From assembly GCF_900111125.1 (NCBI RefSeq), contig NZ_FOGE01000003.1, positions 124,001 to 188,000 on the forward strand: 64,000 bases of DNA, written 5' to 3'. Both the position numbers and the translations under genes were made by a program. The DNA is from Sphingobium sp. YR768 (GTDB lineage: Bacteria; Pseudomonadota; Alphaproteobacteria; Sphingomonadales; Sphingomonadaceae). Positions 40,424-49,556 of the stretch are shown here, piece after piece. Numbering within the stretch: position 1 is the first letter of the stretch; each line of letters opens with the position of its first letter. The notes under the pieces are model-generated. The model saw only the letters and a list, made by a program, of their open reading frames with translations. It was not told the origin of the DNA and searched no databases.

Positions 40424-40807
40424 ATGAAACAATATCTCTCCCTGATCGCCGTTGCGAGCGTCGCCCTGCTGTCGGCTTGCAACAAGAATGACGAACCCGA
40501 AGTCGTGGGCGGCCCTGCCGACCCGATGGCGGCCCAGCTGGCCAATGCCGCGCCGGTCGAGCTGCCGCCTTCGGTCAAGGCGAACAAGCAGTATCGCTGC
40601 AAGGACAACAGCCTGATCTTCGTCGACTTTATGAGCGACGACAAGACCGCCCTGCTGCGCACGGAAAAGACCGGCACCGCAACGACGCTGAAAGCCGCCG
40701 AAGTCGGCCAGCCCTTCACCGCCGAGGGCGGCTACGAAGTCAAGGGTTCGGGCAACGACGTGACCATCACCGTGCCGGGCAAGAGCGGCCAGGCCTGCCA
40801 CGTCTGA
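40424..40807 (+). CDS. Small MliC-like lipoprotein
   Basis: A 127-residue lipoprotein with signal and lipobox LLSAC (lipidated Cys about residue 19). The mature part has YRCKDNSLIFVDF and a final Cys pair arrangement ending GQACHV. The spacing of these Cys and the beta-rich look resemble the MliC inhibitor of C-type lysozyme, but it is not a clear match; it might instead be a general outer-membrane lipoprotein. The ATG at 40424 has AAAAGGA upstream. A terminator follows. Confidence 0.78.
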   Translation: MKQYLSLIAVASVALLSACNKNDEPEVVGGPADPMAAQLANAAPVELPPSVKANKQYRCKDNSLIFVDFMSDDKTALLRTEKTGTATTLKAAEVGQPFTAEGGYEVKGSGNDVTITVPGKSGQACHV

Positions 40808-40831
40808 TCCGACGCCTATCGGGACACCAAC

Positions 40832-40859
40832 AGGCCGGGCCTTCGGGTCCGGCCTTTTT
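40832..40859 (+). terminator. Rho-independent terminator with TTCG loop
   Basis: A 10-bp stem starting AGGCCGGGCC at 40832 closes a TTCG tetraloop and is followed by five T (40855-40859), directly after the lipoprotein gene. Confidence 0.9.
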
Positions 40860-41143
40860 ATTTTAACGTGATCGGCCGTTCGCTGTTGGATGACTCGAAC
40901 GCTGCACAGTTAACCTGATAATGGGCCGGCGCCGATGCACGGCCTTCCGGCGCTGCGATGTAGACGCTGACACCATCAGCCACTACTCGCGGCCACGACT
41001 GAGAACATGAGGGCCATGGTCAATGGACCACGGCGTTGCGGCCCACACTCCGCCCAATCGCCCAGCTGGGGACCATATCCGGGCGGTCGCATGGGGGCGC
41101 GGACCGGGACGGATGCGCCAAGAGCGCATTTCAGAACAGACTC
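40860..41143. other. Gap of 284 bp with a degenerate repeat
   Basis: No convincing gene: the only open frame here (40983-41201, minus) lacks any recognisable protein. The right part (41042-41146) is a decayed family F repeat. The left part has no clear structure. Confidence 0.6.
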
Positions 41144-41146
41144 TTA
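41042..41146. repeat. Degenerate family F repeat, copy 2
   Basis: CCCACACTCCGCCC at 41042 faces GGGCGGTCGCATGGGGG near 41081, and ATGCGC (41113-41118) faces GCGCAT (41124-41129). It ends with GACTCTTA. The TTA is the complement of the methyltransferase stop codon at 41144-41146, as in copy 3 at mutT. Confidence 0.65.
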
Positions 41147-41800
41147 AATGTCCGTCGATTCCCAAATCGTGGTAGGGTAATGAAAAGCGGTCGAGAGCCA
41201 TTGCCGTTTTTCGGGTGCATCGGCCACGCGACGGAACCAGCCGGAATCGCGCAGCACATCATTGCATACCGGATTGACGTAAGCGATGCGTAACGGTCGG
41301 CGCGCATCGATCGTGCGGCGATCATGCCTGGCCTTGTCCAGCACCTCCGCCATGATCTGATGACCGAAACTGTGAAAAATATAGGCGAGCGTCGTGGCGC
41401 TCAGGTCATGCTCCAGGCAGTTCCGTTCGAAAAAGACGATATGACGATCGCGCAGGCGACTGGTCCGCGCATTATCCTGCGCCTGCCGTGCCAGTTTCGG
41501 CACCAGTTCCACGCCTTCCGCGCGCTTCACTCCCATATGGCTGGCCGCAAAAACGGCGCGGCCCAGTCCGCAACCCAGGTCGGTAAAGACATCGTCCTGC
41601 CGCAACCCCGCCAACTTCAATGCGTCGAAAATATCCCGATAAGGCGATGGGATATAATGGAGATACCATTCGCGGTCGCCAGGATCGCCTGAGCCGGGAT
41701 GATAGCCAAATGTGCTGATCCCCAGCCGCTGATCCCAGAATTCGTCCGCGGGCTGAAGCAGGCGCGCACTCAGATTGCGGTTCCGCAGTTTCGACAGCAT
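41144..41800 (-). CDS. Class I SAM-dependent methyltransferase
   Basis: A 218-residue methyltransferase. Motif I is TDLGCGLGRAVFAA, and the later VFFERNCLEHDL and AYIFHSFGHQI fit the class I fold. The substrate is not recognisable; similarity to histone-lysine/DOT1-like bacterial proteins is possible but not secure. A GGAGG site sits 6 nt before the ATG. It follows the VirK/YbjX gene after 36 bp on the same strand and is probably cotranscribed with it. Confidence 0.8.
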   Translation of the reverse strand: MLSKLRNRNLSARLLQPADEFWDQRLGISTFGYHPGSGDPGDREWYLHYIPSPYRDIFDALKLAGLRQDDVFTDLGCGLGRAVFAASHMGVKRAEGVELVPKLARQAQDNARTSRLRDRHIVFFERNCLEHDLSATTLAYIFHSFGHQIMAEVLDKARHDRRTIDARRPLRIAYVNPVCNDVLRDSGWFRRVADAPEKRQWLSTAFHYPTTIWESTDI

Positions 41801-41836
41801 GGCGCGCCTCCTTCAAGACTTGATGAGAAATTCCGT

Positions 41837-42817
41837 TCAGGATGCCTGACGATCGAGCCTTGCGGCGATGATGCCGGATATCTCGGCCAACATGTCATAG
41901 CGCCGACGATACAGTGCGCGCTTGCGCGGCGGAATTCGTTCCGTATCCCGCAACACCGCCTGCAATGGCAGTTCGAACATGGTGTCGTCGATCCGCACGG
42001 CGCCGCGCTCTTCCCACACACCATTGTAGCAGGCCAGCACCTCGCCCCGACTGCTGCCGAAATAGGGATCGCGATGCTGCTGATATCTGTCGGACACCAG
42101 AAATATCCGGGCCACGCCCAGATGCGCGCAGAACATGCGGAACAGTTCGATCAGCAGATCACGGGTGCGAAGCCCATGCGCGGATCGGGTCAGGTCGCGA
42201 TAGACATCCAGAATATCGGGGATATCCTTTGGATTTCGTCCCTGTATGGCCCCCACATGCGCGATCAGATCGCCATTCTCCTCCCGCACGGCGAAGGCGA
42301 TCGAAAAGATGCGGTCGGTTTTCAGGAACAGACTGACGACCAGCGGCCCTTCATTCTTGAACCAGATGGCTTCATCCATGACAAACCGTAATTCGGGATG
42401 GATCATAGAAAGCGCACACAGCGTCACTTCAGGATCATGTTCGGGATCGAACAGCCATCGAAGCCGGGCCATGCTGTCATAATGGGCGCCCAGCTTGCTC
42501 AACCGGGTGCGGCTGTCCCAATTGGTCGATTGATAGGGGCGAATGACCGCACCCAACAGGCTTGGCCGCGATTTCATACGACGATGAAAGGGTGTTTCGT
42601 CAGCGCTGACCGTCGGTCGCAACATGTCCTTGAGACGCCAGCCGGCATATATGAACTGCACGCGCTGCCGAAACGCGTTCAATAAGCTCCCCTCGGCGAC
42701 GATCGTGGAAGACCGCATCAGCCATAACAGATAGAGTAGAATTGCCGATATGCCCGACGCCATCGACGTTCGGTGCAAGACAAATTGATGCATGGCCTTA
42801 ACAAGCCACATGGACAT
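41837..42817 (-). CDS. VirK/YbjX family protein (DUF535)
   Basis: A 326-residue protein of the VirK/YbjX family. It has a hydrophobic N-terminal segment and the central LRWLFDPEHDP, AHVGAIQG and HGLRTRDLLIELFRMFCAHLG segments, then KRALYRRRYDMLAEI, typical of the family. In enterobacteria homologues are linked to lipid A changes and survival of antimicrobial peptides, but the biochemistry is unknown, so I do not assign it. A GGAGG site lies 8 nt before the ATG. Paired with the methyltransferase. Confidence 0.82.
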   Translation of the reverse strand: MSMWLVKAMHQFVLHRTSMASGISAILLYLLWLMRSSTIVAEGSLLNAFRQRVQFIYAGWRLKDMLRPTVSADETPFHRRMKSRPSLLGAVIRPYQSTNWDSRTRLSKLGAHYDSMARLRWLFDPEHDPEVTLCALSMIHPELRFVMDEAIWFKNEGPLVVSLFLKTDRIFSIAFAVREENGDLIAHVGAIQGRNPKDIPDILDVYRDLTRSAHGLRTRDLLIELFRMFCAHLGVARIFLVSDRYQQHRDPYFGSSRGEVLACYNGVWEERGAVRIDDTMFELPLQAVLRDTERIPPRKRALYRRRYDMLAEISGIIAARLDRQAS

Positions 42818-43195
42818 CGCTTACGCCTCCGTAACCATTTGCATATCACCCCATCAACAGAAATAGATTAGAAATAAAATCGTCTATCAAAATAGAAATC
42901 ATGATACTATCGACATATATATTCCATATTATCGTATCTTATCGTCGCACATGACATGAAACTTCGATATGCGTATAAGTAACCACGGTCTTTTAGGCGG
43001 TAACTTAGTCTATTTTATATCCGCAACCGAAACGGAATCATCGATACGCCCTGGATGAGGCATTGCATCGACGGATCACCGAACAGATGACTGCGGATGG
43101 CGAAGTCGGTGAAAAGCCGGTCGAGTCATGCATTCCGTGCAGCGCCCGCACGCCCACCATTGCCCTTCGCCCACGCCCTCGCTAAAGGCGCGCTC
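42818..43195. promoter_or_regulatory. AT-rich divergent leader between VirK and purL
   Basis: 378 bp without a gene. From about 42840 to 43060 the composition is far lower in GC than anywhere else in the window, with stretches such as CATATATATTCCATATTATCG. It includes a partial direct repeat TATCGTATCTTATCG near 42930. It probably holds the promoters of both divergent genes; I cannot pick out -10/-35 boxes with confidence. Confidence 0.55.
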
Positions 43196-45373
43196 ATGTC
43201 CAGCACCGCACCCCAGATCACCCCGGAAGTCGTCGCCGAACATGGCCTCAGCCCGGAAGAATATGACCGCGTCCTGAACGCCATCGGCCGTGAGCCGAAC
43301 CTGACCGAACTGGGCATATTCTCGGTCATGTGGTCGGAGCATTGCTCCTATAAATCGTCCAAAATCCACCTGATGAAGCTGCCGACCAAGGGTCCGCAGG
43401 TCATTTGCGGCCCCGGCGAAAATGCGGGCGTCGTGGATATCGGCGACGGGCAGGCCGCCATCTTCAAGATGGAAAGCCACAACCACCCGTCCTACATCGA
43501 ACCCTATCAGGGCGCGGCGACCGGCGTCGGCGGCATCCTGCGCGACGTTTTCACCATGGGCGCGCGTCCGGTGGCGAACATGAACGCGCTGCGCTTCGGC
43601 CGCCCCGACCACCCCAAGATGAAGCATCTGATCGCGGGCGTGGTGCATGGCATCGGCGGCTACGGCAATTGCGTGGGCGTGCCGACCGTGGGTGGCGAAG
43701 TGAATTTCCACCCGGCCTATGACGGCAATATCCTGGTCAATGCGATGACCGTGGGCGTCGCGGACACCGACAAGATCTTCTATTCGGCCGCCAGCGGCGT
43801 CGGCAACCCGATCGTCTATGTCGGCTCCAAGACCGGTCGTGACGGCATCCATGGCGCCACCATGGCGAGCGCGGACTTCGGCGACGACGCCGACGCCAAG
43901 CGCCCCACCGTGCAGGTCGGCGACCCCTTCACCGAAAAGCTGCTGATCGAAGCCTGCCTGGAACTGATGGCGTCCGACGCGATCGTCGCCATTCAGGATA
44001 TGGGCGCGGCGGGCCTCACCTCCTCCAGCGTCGAAATGGCGTCGAAGGGCGGCGTGGGCCTCCACCTCAAGATGGACGACGTGCCGCAGCGCGAAACCGG
44101 CATGACCACCTATGAAATGATGCTGTCGGAAAGCCAGGAGCGCATGCTCATGGTGCTCAAGCCCGGCCGCGAAGCCTTTGCCGAAGCCATCTTCAAAAAG
44201 TGGGAACTCGACTTCGCCGTCATCGGCCACGTCACCGACACCGGCCGCATGGTGCTGGAGCATAAGGGCGAGATCGTCTGCGACATCCCGCTCGCCCCGC
44301 TGGCCGACGATGCGCCGCTCTATGACCGTCCTTCCATGCCAAAGGACGAATATAAGCTCTGGTCGAAGGTGGAGCCGCTGGGCGACATCACGGAAAGCGC
44401 CGACATCGGTGCCGATCTGCTGACGCTGATGGGCAGCCCCGACATCGCCAGCCGCCGCTGGATCTGGGAACAATATGATCACATGGTCGGCGCCGACACA
44501 GTGCAGCGCCCCGGTGGCGACGCCGCAGTCGTGCGCGTCCATGGCGCGCAGAAGGGCATCGCAATCAGCACCGACTGCACCCCGCGCTATTGCTATGCCG
44601 ACCCCTATGAAGGCGGCAAGCAGGCGATCGCCGAATGCTATCGCAACCTGAGCGCCGTCGGCTCCACCCCGCTCGCCGTGACCAACTGCCTCAACTTCGC
44701 CAACCCGCAGCGCCCCGAAATCATGGCGCAGCTGACCGGCTGCCTTGAGGGCATGGGCGACGCCTGCCGCGCGCTGGACTTCCCGATCGTGTCAGGCAAC
44801 GTCTCGCTCTACAATGAATCGAAGGCGACCGGTGGCGGCTCGGCGATCCTGCCGACCCCGGCGATCGGCGGCATCGGCCTGCTCAAGGACGTGGACGTCA
44901 TGGCGACGGTCGCGTTCAAGAATGAAGGCGACGCGATCTGGCTGATCGGCGGCGAAGGCACGCATCTGGGCCAGACCATCTGGCTGCGCGAAATCGCCGG
45001 CCGTGAAGCCGGCGAGGCCCCCAAGGTGGACCTGTCCGCAGAGCGCGCCAATGCCGACATCGTCCGCGCATTGATCGCTGATGGCAAGGCGACCGCCGTG
45101 CATGACATCGCCGATGGCGGCCTGATCGTCACCATCGCGGAAATGGCGCTGGCCGGCAAGATCGGCGCAACGCTGGACGTCACGCTCACCACTGCATCGG
45201 CCTTTGGCGAAGATCAGGGCCGCTATGTCGTCACCACGGCAGCGGGCGTGGACGTCCCCGGCGCGGTGAAGATCGGCACCGTCGGCGGCGACAGCGTCGC
45301 AGGCGTCGCCCTCGACACGCTGCGCACCGCCCATGAAGGCTTCTTCCCTGCCCTCATGGACAGCGAACTCTGA
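43196..45373 (+). CDS. purL: Phosphoribosylformylglycinamidine synthase subunit PurL
   Basis: ATP-dependent amidation step of purine synthesis. The 725-residue product is the small type of PurL, which works with separate PurQ and PurS. It begins [23 protein letters not shown], contains [39 protein letters not shown] and the repeated half with [11 protein letters not shown]. The frame extends to 43097 but ATG 43196 is the family start. purS and purQ are not nearby. A 14-bp hairpin repeat directly follows the stop. Confidence 0.96.
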   Translation: MSSTAPQITPEVVAEHGLSPEEYDRVLNAIGREPNLTELGIFSVMWSEHCSYKSSKIHLMKLPTKGPQVICGPGENAGVVDIGDGQAAIFKMESHNHPSYIEPYQGAATGVGGILRDVFTMGARPVANMNALRFGRPDHPKMKHLIAGVVHGIGGYGNCVGVPTVGGEVNFHPAYDGNILVNAMTVGVADTDKIFYSAASGVGNPIVYVGSKTGRDGIHGATMASADFGDDADAKRPTVQVGDPFTEKLLIEACLELMASDAIVAIQDMGAAGLTSSSVEMASKGGVGLHLKMDDVPQRETGMTTYEMMLSESQERMLMVLKPGREAFAEAIFKKWELDFAVIGHVTDTGRMVLEHKGEIVCDIPLAPLADDAPLYDRPSMPKDEYKLWSKVEPLGDITESADIGADLLTLMGSPDIASRRWIWEQYDHMVGADTVQRPGGDAAVVRVHGAQKGIAISTDCTPRYCYADPYEGGKQAIAECYRNLSAVGSTPLAVTNCLNFANPQRPEIMAQLTGCLEGMGDACRALDFPIVSGNVSLYNESKATGGGSAILPTPAIGGIGLLKDVDVMATVAFKNEGDAIWLIGGEGTHLGQTIWLREIAGREAGEAPKVDLSAERANADIVRALIADGKATAVHDIADGGLIVTIAEMALAGKIGATLDVTLTTASAFGEDQGRYVVTTAAGVDVPGAVKIGTVGGDSVAGVALDTLRTAHEGFFPALMDSEL

Positions 45374-45378
45374 TCACC

Positions 45379-45410
45379 GCCGTCGTCCCCGCGCAGGCGG
45401 GGACGACGGC
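45379..45410. repeat. 14-bp perfect hairpin after purL (family B-like)
   Basis: GCCGTCGTCCCCGC (45379-45392) pairs perfectly with 45397-45410 around GCAG. It resembles the CCCCGGC/GCCGGGG family and may also serve as the purL 3' end. A related but imperfect copy lies at 45752-45771. Confidence 0.75.
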
Positions 45411-45427
45411 TTGACCATGCCAGGGCG

Positions 45428-45739
45428 ATGCGCGATCGCCAGCCCTGCGTCTATATCCTCGCAAGCAAGCGCAACGGCACGCTGTATATTGGCGTCACGT
45501 CCGACCTGATCCAGCGCCTCCATCAGCATCGCACCGGCACCGTTCCCGGCTTCACCTATGACTATCAGGTGAAACGCCTGATGTGGTTCGAGCAGCATGG
45601 CTCGATGGAAGAGGCCATTCTGCGCGAAAAACGTCTGAAAAAATGGAACCGCGCGTGGAAGATCACATTGATCGAAGAGCGCAATCCGCATTCGGATAAC
45701 CTCGCAATCGGCCTGGGTTTCGAGCGGTTGCCTGACTAA
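45428..45739 (+). CDS. GIY-YIG nuclease family protein
   Basis: A 103-residue GIY-YIG domain protein. The motif is YILASKRNGTLYIGVTSDLIQRLHQH (VYI then YIG), with the conserved Arg in LIQRL and Glu in MEEAILREKRLKKWNRAWK. Such small stand-alone proteins are common in bacteria and their job is mostly unknown. Palindromic repeats lie on both sides (45379-45410 and 45752-45771). Confidence 0.88.
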   Translation: MRDRQPCVYILASKRNGTLYIGVTSDLIQRLHQHRTGTVPGFTYDYQVKRLMWFEQHGSMEEAILREKRLKKWNRAWKITLIEERNPHSDNLAIGLGFERLPD

Positions 45740-45751
45740 CCTCCACTCGTC

Positions 45752-45771
45752 GTTCCCGCGCAGGCCGGAAC
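45752..45771. repeat. Imperfect hairpin after the GIY-YIG gene
   Basis: GTTCCCGC (45752-45759) faces GCCGGAAC with one mismatch around GCAG. It shares the CCCGCGCAGG core with the hairpin before the gene. Confidence 0.6.
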
Positions 45772-45881
45772 CCATCTCGCTTCCGGCAGTCCAATCGCGT
45801 TGGCGCATGGCGGTGGCCCCTTGCGCAGGAAGCAGGGTTTGACGATGCTGCGTCACGCCACCCCAACGGCGAGGGCAATGC

Positions 45882-46298
45882 ATGGCATCCAACAATCCCG
45901 CCGGCTATTCCGGCACCCCGCTGGCGAAGAAGCTCAGCCTCAAACCCGGCCTGCGCGCCTGGTGGGAGGATATGCCCGTCACTGTCATGGCGGAAATTGG
46001 CGATAGTGGCGTCATCCCCCTGCCCGCGCCGCAACCGCCGATTGATGCCGCCCATATCTTCGTCACCGACCGCGCGACGATGGCGGCTCGCATCGCCGCC
46101 CTGCGCCCGCTGCTCGCCCCTACCGGCTTTCTGTGGATCAGCTGGCCCAAAAAAGCCTCCAAAGTCCCGACCGACATTACGGAGGACGTGATCCGGGCCG
46201 TCATCCTGCCCGCCACCGATCTGGTCGATGTAAAGGTCTGCGCCGTCGATGCCATCTGGTCAGGCCTCAAGCTGATGATCCGCAAGTCAGCCCGCTGA
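45882..46298 (+). CDS. DUF3052-type protein
   Basis: A 138-residue protein. The start GYSGTPLAKKLSLKPGLRA, and WISWPKKASKVPTDITEDVIR with VDVKVCAVDAIWSGLKLMIR at the end, are the DUF3052 signature; the function of this family is unknown. There is no clear ribosome site, and GTTTGACG before it suggests nothing. Its 3' end overlaps the convergent diguanylate cyclase gene by 12 bp. Confidence 0.85.
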   Translation: MASNNPAGYSGTPLAKKLSLKPGLRAWWEDMPVTVMAEIGDSGVIPLPAPQPPIDAAHIFVTDRATMAARIAALRPLLAPTGFLWISWPKKASKVPTDITEDVIRAVILPATDLVDVKVCAVDAIWSGLKLMIRKSAR

Positions 46299-47768
46299 CA
46301 CCAGCGCCAGCCGCTCCACGCCAACCCGGTTGCGCCCGCCTCGCTTGGCGTCATACAGCGCGCGATCGGCGCTATCGACCAGTTCTGCCGGGTCCGCATC
46401 CCGCGCCAGCAGATGCGCCAGCCCGATGCTGACCGTCACCACCCCGCCGGGCGCGGGCAGGCGCCGCCCCTCCACCGCTGCGCGCATCTGTTCGGCCATG
46501 TCGGCGGCCTCGCGCGGATGGAGGCCGGGCATGATCACGGCAAATTCCTCCCCGCCATAGCGCGCCACCAGATCGGTGCCGCGCCGGGCATGGGCAGCCA
46601 GCACGGCTGCCACCTCCCGCAAGCGCGCATCACCGATCGGGTGGCCATATTGGTCGTTGAGCCGCTTGAAATGGTCGATGTCGATCATCATCAGCGCCAG
46701 CGCCCCGCCATACCGCCGCGCTCGCGCCGCTTCTCGACGCAGCACCTCGTCGAAGAGACGCCGATTGGCGACCCCGGTCAGCGCATCGACATGCGACAGC
46801 TCCGCCAGCCGATCCTGCTCGTCATAGCTGCGCAACTGCACCAACACGCTGCGCAGCCCATAGCCCAAAGTCGCGACAACACAGCCCGCCACCGCCAGCC
46901 GCGCATCATGCGACAGCAGCAGCGTCGACACCGTCAGCACCGTCGCCGGCAGCATCAGCGGACTGCCCGCCCGCACCAGCCGGGCGAAGCGGCGCGACGC
47001 GACCGGCATCGCACCACCACGCCACGCCATCGCCAGCCCCGCCAGCAACAGGAAAGGCAGGTCGATCAGCAAATCCGGCCACAGACCATAATCGCTGTCG
47101 CTCTCCACATGATTGATATAGGCCGCAACCAGCAGATAGAGGCCGGCATAGGCCGCCAGCACGCGCAGGAAATCGCGCTGCCGTTCCTCCTGACAGGCCA
47201 TCAGCCGGACGATCGCGAAGAGCAGGATATAGCTATTCTCTATATCGAACAGCAGCCGGAGCGCTGCCGCCCCGCTGTCATCCGTTCCGACCGGCGTCGC
47301 CATCGCAAACACATAGCGAAAGAAAAAATAGCCTAGCGCGCCCGCCAGCACGGCATCGACCAGCCGCACCGGCCATGCCTCATCCACCGGGCTGGCCAGA
47401 GCGAAGATCAGCGGCACACCATAGAGCACATAGAGCAGCATGCTCAGGTTGCCGACGCCCGACCCGTCCTGCATCAGCAGGCTGACCATTGTCGCCGCCA
47501 TGCCGCTCGCCCAGAAGAGCATGGCCACCGCCAGCGACATCCATCCTTCCCAGCCATCCCGCATCGCCCGATGCAGGCAGATGCCCGCTGCCAGCAACGG
47601 CGTGCCGATCAGGAAGAAGAAGGAGCCATGGGCAGACTGATCCCCCATCGTCGCCAGCAGCGCCGCGTGGATCAGCAACAGCAGGACCGGACCGGCCACA
47701 AGCGCAGCGGCCCTCGTCCGCGACGGTGCCTGCGTCTCCGCGCGATCAGGGGCGCGTGCTGTCTCCAT
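46287..47768 (-). CDS. Membrane-bound diguanylate cyclase (GGDEF)
   Basis: Makes cyclic di-GMP. The 493-residue product has about eight hydrophobic spans in residues 20-300, no recognisable sensor domain, and a GGDEF domain with active site RYGGEEF. A product-inhibition I-site RGTD sits exactly five residues before GGEEF, so feedback control is expected. The ligand or signal is unknown. It is divergent from the GH43 gene. Confidence 0.92.
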   Translation of the reverse strand: METARAPDRAETQAPSRTRAAALVAGPVLLLLIHAALLATMGDQSAHGSFFFLIGTPLLAAGICLHRAMRDGWEGWMSLAVAMLFWASGMAATMVSLLMQDGSGVGNLSMLLYVLYGVPLIFALASPVDEAWPVRLVDAVLAGALGYFFFRYVFAMATPVGTDDSGAAALRLLFDIENSYILLFAIVRLMACQEERQRDFLRVLAAYAGLYLLVAAYINHVESDSDYGLWPDLLIDLPFLLLAGLAMAWRGGAMPVASRRFARLVRAGSPLMLPATVLTVSTLLLSHDARLAVAGCVVATLGYGLRSVLVQLRSYDEQDRLAELSHVDALTGVANRRLFDEVLRREAARARRYGGALALMMIDIDHFKRLNDQYGHPIGDARLREVAAVLAAHARRGTDLVARYGGEEFAVIMPGLHPREAADMAEQMRAAVEGRRLPAPGGVVTVSIGLAHLLARDADPAELVDSADRALYDAKRGGRNRVGVERLALVSAG

Positions 47769-47827
47769 GAGGCCATGGATAGGGGGAAAGAAGTTAATCT
47801 TTAGCTGCCGCCCCTACGACTTAATAA

Positions 47828-47841
47828 TGATAGCGCTATCA
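47828..47841. promoter_or_regulatory. LacI-type operator before the GH43 gene
   Basis: TGATAGCGCTATCA is a 14-bp perfect palindrome with the AGCGCT centre common to LacI-family operators (for example the Caulobacter XylR site TGTTAGCGCTACCA). A TATTAT box lies at 47851-47856, so the palindrome overlaps the expected -35 position, consistent with repression. The regulator gene is not in this window. Confidence 0.75.
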
Positions 47842-47885
47842 ATGCGCGGATATTATGCTGACGGTGTAAAAGAAGGAGAGGATAT

Positions 47886-49556
47886 TTGCACCCGACCGTC
47901 CGCGCCGCCCTGTTGTTCTGCGCCACCCTCACCACATCGGCCCTGGCAGGCCCCGCCCGCTTCGAGGATTTCCGCTATGACGGCCGGACGCAGGAACAGG
48001 TGACACCCGCGCCCGGAGACTGTCGCAATCCGGTCCTGTCGGGCTATTATCCCGATCCGTCGATCACCCGCGTCGGCGACAGCTATTATCTCGTCAATTC
48101 CTCCTTCGCCCATTATCCGGGCCTGCCCGTCTTCCAATCGACCGACATGGTCCACTGGCGGCAGATCGGCAACGCGATCGACCGGCCCGGCCAGTTCGAT
48201 TTTTCCGGCCTGCGCACCTCACGCGGCATGTTCGCGCCCGACATCTCCTGGCATGACGGGCTGTTCTACATCGTCGGCACCTGCGTCGATTGTCGCGGCA
48301 ATTTCGTGATGACCGCGCGCGATCCGGCCGGGCCATGGTCCGACCCGACATGGCTGCCGTTCGAAGGGATCGACCCGTCCCTCTACTGGGAGGGCGACCG
48401 CGCCTTCATCGTCAACAACCGCGCGCCTGCCGAGCCTGCCCGCTATGAAGGGCACCGCGCCATCTGGGTGCAGGAATTTGACTGGCGCCAGCTAAAGATG
48501 ACCGGCCCATCGACCCAGATCGTCAATGGCGGCGTCGACATCGCCGCCAAGCCCGTCTGGATCGAAGGGCCTCACCTGCTGAAGCGCGAAGGTTTTTATT
48601 ATCTGATCGCGGCCGAAGGCGGCACCGGCGACAAGCATAGCGAAGTGGTGTTCCGGTCACGCGACCTGCGCGGCCCTTTCCTCCCCTATGCGCATAATCC
48701 GATCCTCAGCCAGCGCAGCCTGAACCCCGATCGCCCGAATCCGGTGACATCGGCCGGCCATGCCAAGCTGATCCAGACGCAAAAGGGCGACTGGTGGGCG
48801 ACCTTCCTCGCCACCCGGCCTTATGGCCCGGACCTCTATAATATCGGGCGGGAAACTTTCCTGCTGCCGGTCATATGGCGGAATGGCTGGCCGCATATCC
48901 TGCCGGACGGCGCGCCCATTCCCTATGCAGCGCCGCGCCCCGCTTTGCCTAGCGGAGCGAGCGACGTCCCACCAACCAGCGGCGATTTCTCTTATCATGA
49001 TGATTTCAACGGTTCACGGCTAAGCCCGGCATGGATCGGCATCCGCACGCCAAAGCAGCCCGTCTATCGGCTGGAAGGTGGCGCCCTGATGCTGGACGGC
49101 GCCACGCCGATCGGCGACCTGTCCGGCGCCCCGGCCTTTATCGGGCGACGGCAACAGCAGCATGTCGCCACCATTTCGACCCGGCTGACCTATCGCCCCG
49201 AAGCGGAGGGCGACCGGGCCGGGCTGGTGGCGATCCAGTCGGACCGCAGCTTCCTCTTCTTCGGCCTCATCCAGCGCGACGGCGCCCCGCACATCGCCCT
49301 GCTGGCGCGCGAAGATACGGACAGCGACCGCCTGATCGCCTCCGCCCCGATCGATACCGCGAAGCCCGTCACCTTGACGCTGCACATGGACGGCGGCCGG
49401 ATGCGCGCCAGCTATGACAGCGGCGATGGCGCCCGGACATTAGCGGCCGATGTCGATATCCGCTTCCTCAGCACGAAGCAGGCCGGCGGCTTCGTGGGCA
49501 CCATCATCGGCCCCTATGCCTGGGCGGCGCGCGTCACCCGGCCGATCAATAACTGA
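47886..49556 (+). CDS. Glycoside hydrolase family 43 protein (xylosidase/arabinosidase-like)
   Basis: A 556-residue exported enzyme that probably removes xylose or arabinose from hemicellulose fragments. It has a signal peptide ending LAGP, a five-bladed propeller with the catalytic Asp in YYPDPSITRV, and a general acid Glu in IEGPHLLKREGFYYL. The C-terminal 190 residues form a beta-sandwich, as in XynB-type members. It starts at a TTG with GAAGGAG 7 nt upstream. A LacI-type operator precedes it. Its 3' end overlaps the convergent bioC-like gene by 43 bp. Confidence 0.9.
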   Translation: MHPTVRAALLFCATLTTSALAGPARFEDFRYDGRTQEQVTPAPGDCRNPVLSGYYPDPSITRVGDSYYLVNSSFAHYPGLPVFQSTDMVHWRQIGNAIDRPGQFDFSGLRTSRGMFAPDISWHDGLFYIVGTCVDCRGNFVMTARDPAGPWSDPTWLPFEGIDPSLYWEGDRAFIVNNRAPAEPARYEGHRAIWVQEFDWRQLKMTGPSTQIVNGGVDIAAKPVWIEGPHLLKREGFYYLIAAEGGTGDKHSEVVFRSRDLRGPFLPYAHNPILSQRSLNPDRPNPVTSAGHAKLIQTQKGDWWATFLATRPYGPDLYNIGRETFLLPVIWRNGWPHILPDGAPIPYAAPRPALPSGASDVPPTSGDFSYHDDFNGSRLSPAWIGIRTPKQPVYRLEGGALMLDGATPIGDLSGAPAFIGRRQQQHVATISTRLTYRPEAEGDRAGLVAIQSDRSFLFFGLIQRDGAPHIALLAREDTDSDRLIASAPIDTAKPVTLTLHMDGGRMRASYDSGDGARTLAADVDIRFLSTKQAGGFVGTIIGPYAWAARVTRPINN

